Below, one piece after another: positions 59,423 through 64,000 of a stretch of 64,000 nt of DNA. This stretch comes from Xylanimonas protaetiae (lineage in GTDB: Bacteria > Actinomycetota > Actinomycetes > Actinomycetales > Cellulomonadaceae), in NCBI RefSeq assembly GCF_004135385.1, contig NZ_CP035493.1, forward strand, positions 2,795,440 through 2,859,439, in the 5' to 3' direction. The translations under genes were made by a program, and so were the position numbers. The notes under the pieces are model-generated. The model saw only the letters and a list, made by a program, of their open reading frames with translations. It was not told where the DNA came from and did no database searches. The stretch's first letter is position 1, and each line of letters starts with the position of its first letter.

Positions 59423-60795
59423 TGGACCGGAGGATCTTCGGCCTCGAGACCGAGTACGGCGTCACGTGCGCGGCCCCGGACGGGCGCGGCCTGTCCGCCG
59501 ACGAGGTGGCCCGCTACCTGTTCCGCAAGGTCGTCGCGTGGGGCCGGTCGTCCAACGTGTTCCTGCGCAACGGGTCGCGGCTCTACCTCGACGTCGGCTC
59601 GCACCCCGAGTACGCGACCGCGGAGTGCGACGACGTCCGCCAGCTCGTCACGTACGACAAGGGCGGCGAGCGGATCCTCGAGGGGCTCGTCGCGGACGCG
59701 CAGCAGCGCCTGGAGCACGAGGGCCTGCCCGGCAAGGTGCACCTGTTCAAGAACAACACCGACTCCGCGGGCAACTCCTACGGCTGCCACGAGAACTACC
59801 TGGTGCGCCGGCAGGGCGACTTCGCCCGGCTGAGCGACATCCTGGTGCCGTTCCTCATCACGCGGCAGGTGCTCGTGGGCGCCGGCAAGGTGCTCGCGAC
59901 CCCGCGCGGCTCTGTCTACTGCCTCTCGCAGCGGGCCGACCACATCTGGGAGGCCGTCTCGTCGGCGACGACGCGCAGCCGGCCCATCATCAACACGCGC
60001 GACGAGCCGCACGCCGACGCCGAGTTCTACCGCCGCCTGCACGTCATCGTCGGCGACTCGTCGATGGCGGAGCCGACGACGATGCTCAAGGTCGGGTCCA
60101 CCGACCTGGTGCTGCGCCTCGTCGAGGCGGGCGTCATCATGCGCGACCTCACGCTGGAGAACCCGATCCGGGCGATCCGCGAGATCAGCCACGACCGCAC
60201 CGGACGCCACCCCGTGCAGCTCGCGGACGGGCGCACGATGAGCGCCGTCGACATCCAGTCGGAGTACTTCCGCCGGGTGCGCGAGCACGTCGACGCGCAT
60301 GGCGTGGGCGAGGGGGACCCCTCGCCGACGACGAAGGCCGTGCTCGACCTGTGGGAGCGGGGCCTGCACGCCCTGGAGACCGGGAACCTGAGCGCCGTCG
60401 AGCGCGAGCTCGACTGGGTCATCAAGCTGCGGCTCATCGAGCGGTACCAGGCCAAGCACGACCTGTCGCTCGACGACCCGCGCATCGCCCGGCTCGACCT
60501 GGCCTACCACGACATCTCGCGCACGGAAGGGCTGTACAACCTGCTCGCGGCGCGCGGCATGGTCGAGCGGGTCACCACCGACCTGGAGATCCTCGAGTCG
60601 ACGGCGGTGCCGCCGCCCACGACGCGCGCCAAGCTGCGCGGCGACTTCGTGCGCGCCGCGCAGGACGCCCGCCGCGACTACACGGTCGACTGGGTGCACC
60701 TGAAGCTCAACGACCAGGCGCAGCGCACCGTGCTGTGCAAGGACCCGTTCCGCTCGGTCGACGAGAGGGTGGACAGGCTCATCGAGAGCATGTGA
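59422..60795 (+). CDS. pafA: Pup-protein ligase PafA
   Basis: 457 residues. FGLETEYG (metal Glu), [15 protein letters not shown] (catalytic Asp), the nucleotide block [32 protein letters not shown], and the C-terminal segment ending [14 protein letters not shown]. It phosphorylates the Pup C-terminal Glu with ATP and joins it to substrate lysines. Frame fully intact, unlike its paralogue dop 3 kb upstream. Confidence 0.97.
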   Translation: MDRRIFGLETEYGVTCAAPDGRGLSADEVARYLFRKVVAWGRSSNVFLRNGSRLYLDVGSHPEYATAECDDVRQLVTYDKGGERILEGLVADAQQRLEHEGLPGKVHLFKNNTDSAGNSYGCHENYLVRRQGDFARLSDILVPFLITRQVLVGAGKVLATPRGSVYCLSQRADHIWEAVSSATTRSRPIINTRDEPHADAEFYRRLHVIVGDSSMAEPTTMLKVGSTDLVLRLVEAGVIMRDLTLENPIRAIREISHDRTGRHPVQLADGRTMSAVDIQSEYFRRVREHVDAHGVGEGDPSPTTKAVLDLWERGLHALETGNLSAVERELDWVIKLRLIERYQAKHDLSLDDPRIARLDLAYHDISRTEGLYNLLAARGMVERVTTDLEILESTAVPPPTTRAKLRGDFVRAAQDARRDYTVDWVHLKLNDQAQRTVLCKDPFRSVDERVDRLIESM

Positions 60796-60808
60796 CACCA
60801 TCGACGCC

Positions 60809-61747
60809 GTGTCACGCTCCACCCTGGTCTCGCTGCTCGCCGTGCTCGCGCTGCTCCTGACGGGGTGCGACACCGTCGGGGCCGCCGCGCAGCCGCAGGT
60901 CTCGCAGGCCCCCGTCGAGGTCACGGGCGAGGCGGGCCAGGAGCCGGTGCTCACGTACGAGCAGCCGCTGGCGATCACCCAGCCCGGCACGCGCACCGTG
61001 TGGCCGGGCACGGGCGAGCCGCTCGTCGAGGGCGGCCCGGTGCTGCTGAACCTCTACGCGCAGGACGGCCGGGACGGCTCGGTGGTGCAGTCGACCTTCA
61101 CCGACGCGCCCGCGTGGCACACGATGAGCGTGACGTCGCTCGGCGCGAACCTGCACGAGGCGCTCCAGGGCTCGCGGGTGGGCGCCCGCCTGCTGTTCCT
61201 GGAGGAGGACGGCGGGATGCCCCTCGTCCTGGTCGTCGACGTGCTGCCCACGCGCGCGTCGGGCACGCCCGTCGACCGGCGCGACGGCCTGCCCCGCGTG
61301 ACGCTGGCCGACGACGGCGCCCCGACGGTCGACGTCCCCGCGGACACCGCCCCGCCGACCGACCTGGTGGTGCAGCCGCTCGTGCGTGGCACAGGCCCGC
61401 AGGTCGAGGTCGGCGAGGTCGTCACCGTCCGCTTCACCGGGGTGCGCTGGGACGACGGCGGCGTGTTCGACACCACGTGGGACACCCCCGACGGCCCCGA
61501 GGCCGTGCAGTCGCTGATGATCGGCATCGGCCAGGTCATCGACGGCTGGGACGAGGGCCTGCTGGAGCAGACCGTCGGGTCGCAGGTCTTGCTCGTGGTG
61601 CCCCCGTCGCTCGGCTACGGTGGGACCTCGAACCCCCTCGCCGACCAGACCCTGGTCTACGTCGTCGACATCCTCGACGCCCACTACCAGGTCACGGAGG
61701 CGCCCGCCGAGGCGCCCTCCGACCAGCCCCGAGAAGGAGCATCGTGA
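60809..61747 (+). CDS. FKBP-type peptidyl-prolyl isomerase lipoprotein
   Basis: 312 residues from GTG 60809. Lipobox LLLTGC near residue 20. Two FKBP-like domains: a degenerate first one ([24 protein letters not shown]) and a fuller second one ([59 protein letters not shown]). Exported folding catalyst on the outer face of the membrane. Follows pafA by 13 bases and its stop overlaps hisF, the usual order in this group. Confidence 0.92.
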   Translation: MSRSTLVSLLAVLALLLTGCDTVGAAAQPQVSQAPVEVTGEAGQEPVLTYEQPLAITQPGTRTVWPGTGEPLVEGGPVLLNLYAQDGRDGSVVQSTFTDAPAWHTMSVTSLGANLHEALQGSRVGARLLFLEEDGGMPLVLVVDVLPTRASGTPVDRRDGLPRVTLADDGAPTVDVPADTAPPTDLVVQPLVRGTGPQVEVGEVVTVRFTGVRWDDGGVFDTTWDTPDGPEAVQSLMIGIGQVIDGWDEGLLEQTVGSQVLLVVPPSLGYGGTSNPLADQTLVYVVDILDAHYQVTEAPAEAPSDQPREGAS

Positions 61748-62514
61748 CGGTCTCCGTCCGCGTCATCCCGTGCCTCGACGTCGACGCCGGACGCGTCGTC
61801 AAGGGCGTCAACTTCCAGGGCCTGCGCGACGCCGGCGACCCGGTCGAGCTCGCCGCCCGGTACGACGCCGAGGGCTGCGACGAGCTGACCTTCCTGGACG
61901 TCTCGGCGTCGTCGGGCGGGCGCGAGACCATGGTCGACGTGGTGCGCCGCACGGCCGAGCAGGTGTTCGTGCCCCTCACCGTGGGCGGCGGCGTCCGCAG
62001 CACCGACGACGTCGACCGGCTGCTGCGGGCCGGCGCCGACAAGGTGGGCGTCAACACGGCCGCGATCGCCCGCCCGGAGCTGGTCGCCGAGATCGCCGAC
62101 CGCTTCGGCTCCCAGGTGCTCGTGCTGTCCGTCGACGCGCGCCGTGTCACCGGGGACACGCGCACCGAGTCGGGCTTCGAGGTCACGACGCACGGCGGCC
62201 GCCGCGGCACGGGCATCGACGCCGTCGCGTGGGCCGAGCGGGCCGCCGCGCTGGGGGCCGGCGAGATCCTGCTCAACTCGATGGACGCCGACGGCACCAA
62301 GGACGGGTTCGACCTGGAGATGCTGCGCGAGGTCCGCTCGCGCGTGCACGTGCCGCTCATCGCCTCGGGCGGCGCCGGCAAGCCCGACGACTTCGTCGAG
62401 GCGGCCCGCGCGGGCGCCGACGCCGTGCTCGCCGCGTCGGTGTTCCACTTCGGCCAGCTCACGGTCGGGCAGGTCAAGGACGCCATGCGCGGCGCCGGGC
62501 TCGAGGTGCGCTGA
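61744..62514 (+). CDS. hisF: Imidazole glycerol phosphate synthase cyclase subunit HisF
   Basis: 256 residues from GTG 61744, overlapping the FKBP stop. Catalytic Asp in [14 protein letters not shown] and in LSVDARRV; phosphate sites GGGVRS, GTGIDA and IASGGAGK. Forms the ammonia-using barrel that makes imidazole glycerol phosphate and AICAR in histidine synthesis. HisH and other his genes are not in the window. Confidence 0.96.
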   Translation: MTVSVRVIPCLDVDAGRVVKGVNFQGLRDAGDPVELAARYDAEGCDELTFLDVSASSGGRETMVDVVRRTAEQVFVPLTVGGGVRSTDDVDRLLRAGADKVGVNTAAIARPELVAEIADRFGSQVLVLSVDARRVTGDTRTESGFEVTTHGGRRGTGIDAVAWAERAAALGAGEILLNSMDADGTKDGFDLEMLREVRSRVHVPLIASGGAGKPDDFVEAARAGADAVLAASVFHFGQLTVGQVKDAMRGAGLEVR

Positions 62515-62517
62515 GGC

Positions 62518-64000
62518 GTGGGCACGCCCATCGGCCTGACCGGCTCGCGCACGCGCAGGTCCGCCCAGCTCGTCTGGCGGGGCATGAGGTCCTCGCCGCG
62601 CATCTACGTCCTCGCCGTGCTCGGCTCCGCGCTCTTCGGCGCCGCGACCGTCGCGGTGTCCCGCGCGGTCGGCTGGGCTACCGACGCCGTCGTCGTGCCC
62701 GCCATCGCCGGCGACGAGACCGCCCGCGGGCGCATCTGGCTCGCCGGCCTGGTGCTCGTGGGCGTGGCGGTCACGCTCACCGTCGGCGTGTGGTGCCGCC
62801 GCGTGTGGGCCGGCTGGGGCTACGTCGACGTCGGCGCCGCGCACCGCCGCAAGCTCGCCGACGCCTACCTGCGCCTGCCGCTGTCCTGGCACCGCGCGCA
62901 CCCCGCCGGGCAGCTGCTCGCGCACGCCGGCGCCGACGTCGAGGCCGCCACCGGCGTGTTCAACCCCCTGCCGTTCGCGCTCGGCGTCGTCGTCATGATC
63001 CTCGTCGCCACCGTGATGCTCCTCGCTGTCGACCCGCTGCTGGCGCTCGCGGCGCTCGTGATCATCCCGCTGGCCGTGCTGGTCAACGTCGTCTTCCAGC
63101 GGCACATGGCCCCGGCCGTGATGACGGCGCAGCGCCTGCGCGGCGAGGTGTCCGACGTCGCGCACGAGTCGTTCGAGGCGGCCCTGCTCGTCAAGGCGCT
63201 CGGCACCGCGGACCGCGAGGAGGAGCGCTTCGCCGAGCGCACCGACGAGCTCCGCGCCGCCGCCACGCGCGTCGGCGCGGTGCGCGCGGTCTTCGACCCC
63301 GTCATCGACCTGCTGCCGAACCTCGGCACGCTCCTCGTGCTCGGCGTGGGCACGTGGCGGGCCACCACGGGCGCGGTCGCCGCGGGCGACGTCGTCACCG
63401 CCGCGTACCTGCTGACCATCATGTCCATCCCGGTGCGCTCCTTCGGCTGGGTGCTGGGTGAGCTGCCGCGCGGCCTCGTCGGCTACGACCGCATCGCCGC
63501 CGTCGTCGACCGGCGCGAGGCGCTCGAGCCCGGCAGCGCGACCCTCCCGTCCGCGGAGGGCGGCCTGGCCGTGCGCTTCGAGGGCGTCGGGCTCGACGTG
63601 CCGGCCGCCGGGCACGGCGTCGTCACGCTCCTCGACGACGTCGTCGTCGAGGTCGCCCCCGGCACCACCGTCGCGGTCGTGGGCTCGACCGGCGCCGGCA
63701 AGACGACGCTCGTCTCGCTGCTCGCCCGCCTGTCCGACCCCACGCGCGGCCGCGTGCTGCTCGACGGCGTCGACGTGCGCGACCTCGCCGCCGGGCAGGT
63801 GCCCGGGAACGTCGCGCTCGTCGCCCAGTCCACGTTCGTCTTCGAGGACACCGTGCGCGGCAACGTTACGCTCGCCGAGAACGGCGACGGCCCGTACGAC
63901 GACGCCGCCGTCTGGGAGGCCCTGCGCCTCGCCCGGCTCGACGAGGTCGTCGCCGACCTGCCCGGCGGCCTCGACGCCCCGCTCGGCGAGCGCGGCGCCA
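62518..64000 (+). CDS. ABC transporter with fused permease and ATPase (3' truncated)
   Basis: An open frame from GTG 62518, three bases after the hisF stop, runs to the window end (494 codons seen). An N-terminal six-helix exporter domain (RIYVLAVLGSALFGAATVAVSRAVGWATDAVV and on to residue about 320) is followed by the NBD with Walker A GSTGAGKTT, a LARLSDPTRGRVLLDGVD loop and the Q-loop VALVAQSTFVFEDTVRGNV. The signature and Walker B lie beyond the edge. A half-transporter of the MdlB/CydC-like exporter class that would need a homo- or hetero-dimer partner. Confidence 0.9.
   Translation, partial: MGTPIGLTGSRTRRSAQLVWRGMRSSPRIYVLAVLGSALFGAATVAVSRAVGWATDAVVVPAIAGDETARGRIWLAGLVLVGVAVTLTVGVWCRRVWAGWGYVDVGAAHRRKLADAYLRLPLSWHRAHPAGQLLAHAGADVEAATGVFNPLPFALGVVVMILVATVMLLAVDPLLALAALVIIPLAVLVNVVFQRHMAPAVMTAQRLRGEVSDVAHESFEAALLVKALGTADREEERFAERTDELRAAATRVGAVRAVFDPVIDLLPNLGTLLVLGVGTWRATTGAVAAGDVVTAAYLLTIMSIPVRSFGWVLGELPRGLVGYDRIAAVVDRREALEPGSATLPSAEGGLAVRFEGVGLDVPAAGHGVVTLLDDVVVEVAPGTTVAVVGSTGAGKTTLVSLLARLSDPTRGRVLLDGVDVRDLAAGQVPGNVALVAQSTFVFEDTVRGNVTLAENGDGPYDDAAVWEALRLARLDEVVADLPGGLDAPLGERGA

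Overview
The window is about 73% GC with very dense coding on both strands. It carries a full Pup-proteasome block, a mycothiol gene (mshC) and abundant intracellular hemicellulose glycosidases. Together these point to an actinobacterium of the order Micrococcales, most likely Cellulomonadaceae or Promicromonosporaceae (Cellulomonas, Cellulosimicrobium or Isoptericola type). That placement is an inference from gene content and codon style; no rRNA is present to confirm it.

Layout. 1-5028: 3' part of imuB overlapped by dnaE2 (mutagenic SOS repair), each with an unusual in-frame repeat. 5167-9203: livHMGF branched-chain amino-acid importer operon; its likely binding protein lies apart at 14309-15589 on the other strand. 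9304-17014: small-molecule enzymes and regulators (cysteine hydrolase, an SDR without its catalytic pair, LysR), a VanY-type lipoprotein divergent from an ECF-like sigma factor with a membrane partner, and a RIO-type kinase. 17218-18088: a DUF6529 membrane gene translationally coupled to two tiny membrane proteins. 18135-19669: TetR and SDR pair with a perfect 28-bp palindromic operator. 19756-24023: membrane proteins, a BBE-type flavin oxidase and an AAA ATPase.

24100-38451 is an arabinoxylan or xylo-oligosaccharide utilisation locus. It holds a GH120-like beta-xylosidase, a LacI regulator, a GH39 beta-xylosidase, an HSL-type esterase, YesL/DUF624, two LplBC-type permeases, a lipoprotein binding protein, a second LacI, a decayed GH127 and a GH51 arabinofuranosidase. 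None of the glycosidases has a signal peptide, so oligosaccharides are probably imported and cut inside the cell. The two LacI proteins have different candidate operators (CGAAA-N3-TTTCG and TTGTANCGATA).

38489-46074: terminators, tRNA-Leu(GAG), an AI-2E family protein, a GNAT, an ABC-F ATPase preceded by an 8-residue leader ORF and attenuator-like RNA, two peptidases and DUF5703. 46145-53233: an acidic protein, an AKR without two catalytic residues, uppP-mshC, PAC2, HAD, a RecB-type nuclease and a site-2 protease. 53269-62514: trmI-arc-dop-pup-prcB-prcA-pafA-FKBP-hisF, with dop split by a 1-base frameshift. 62518-64000: start of an ABC exporter that runs off the window. Many monocistronic starts have a TANNNT box 6-8 bases before the start codon, which implies widespread leaderless transcription.
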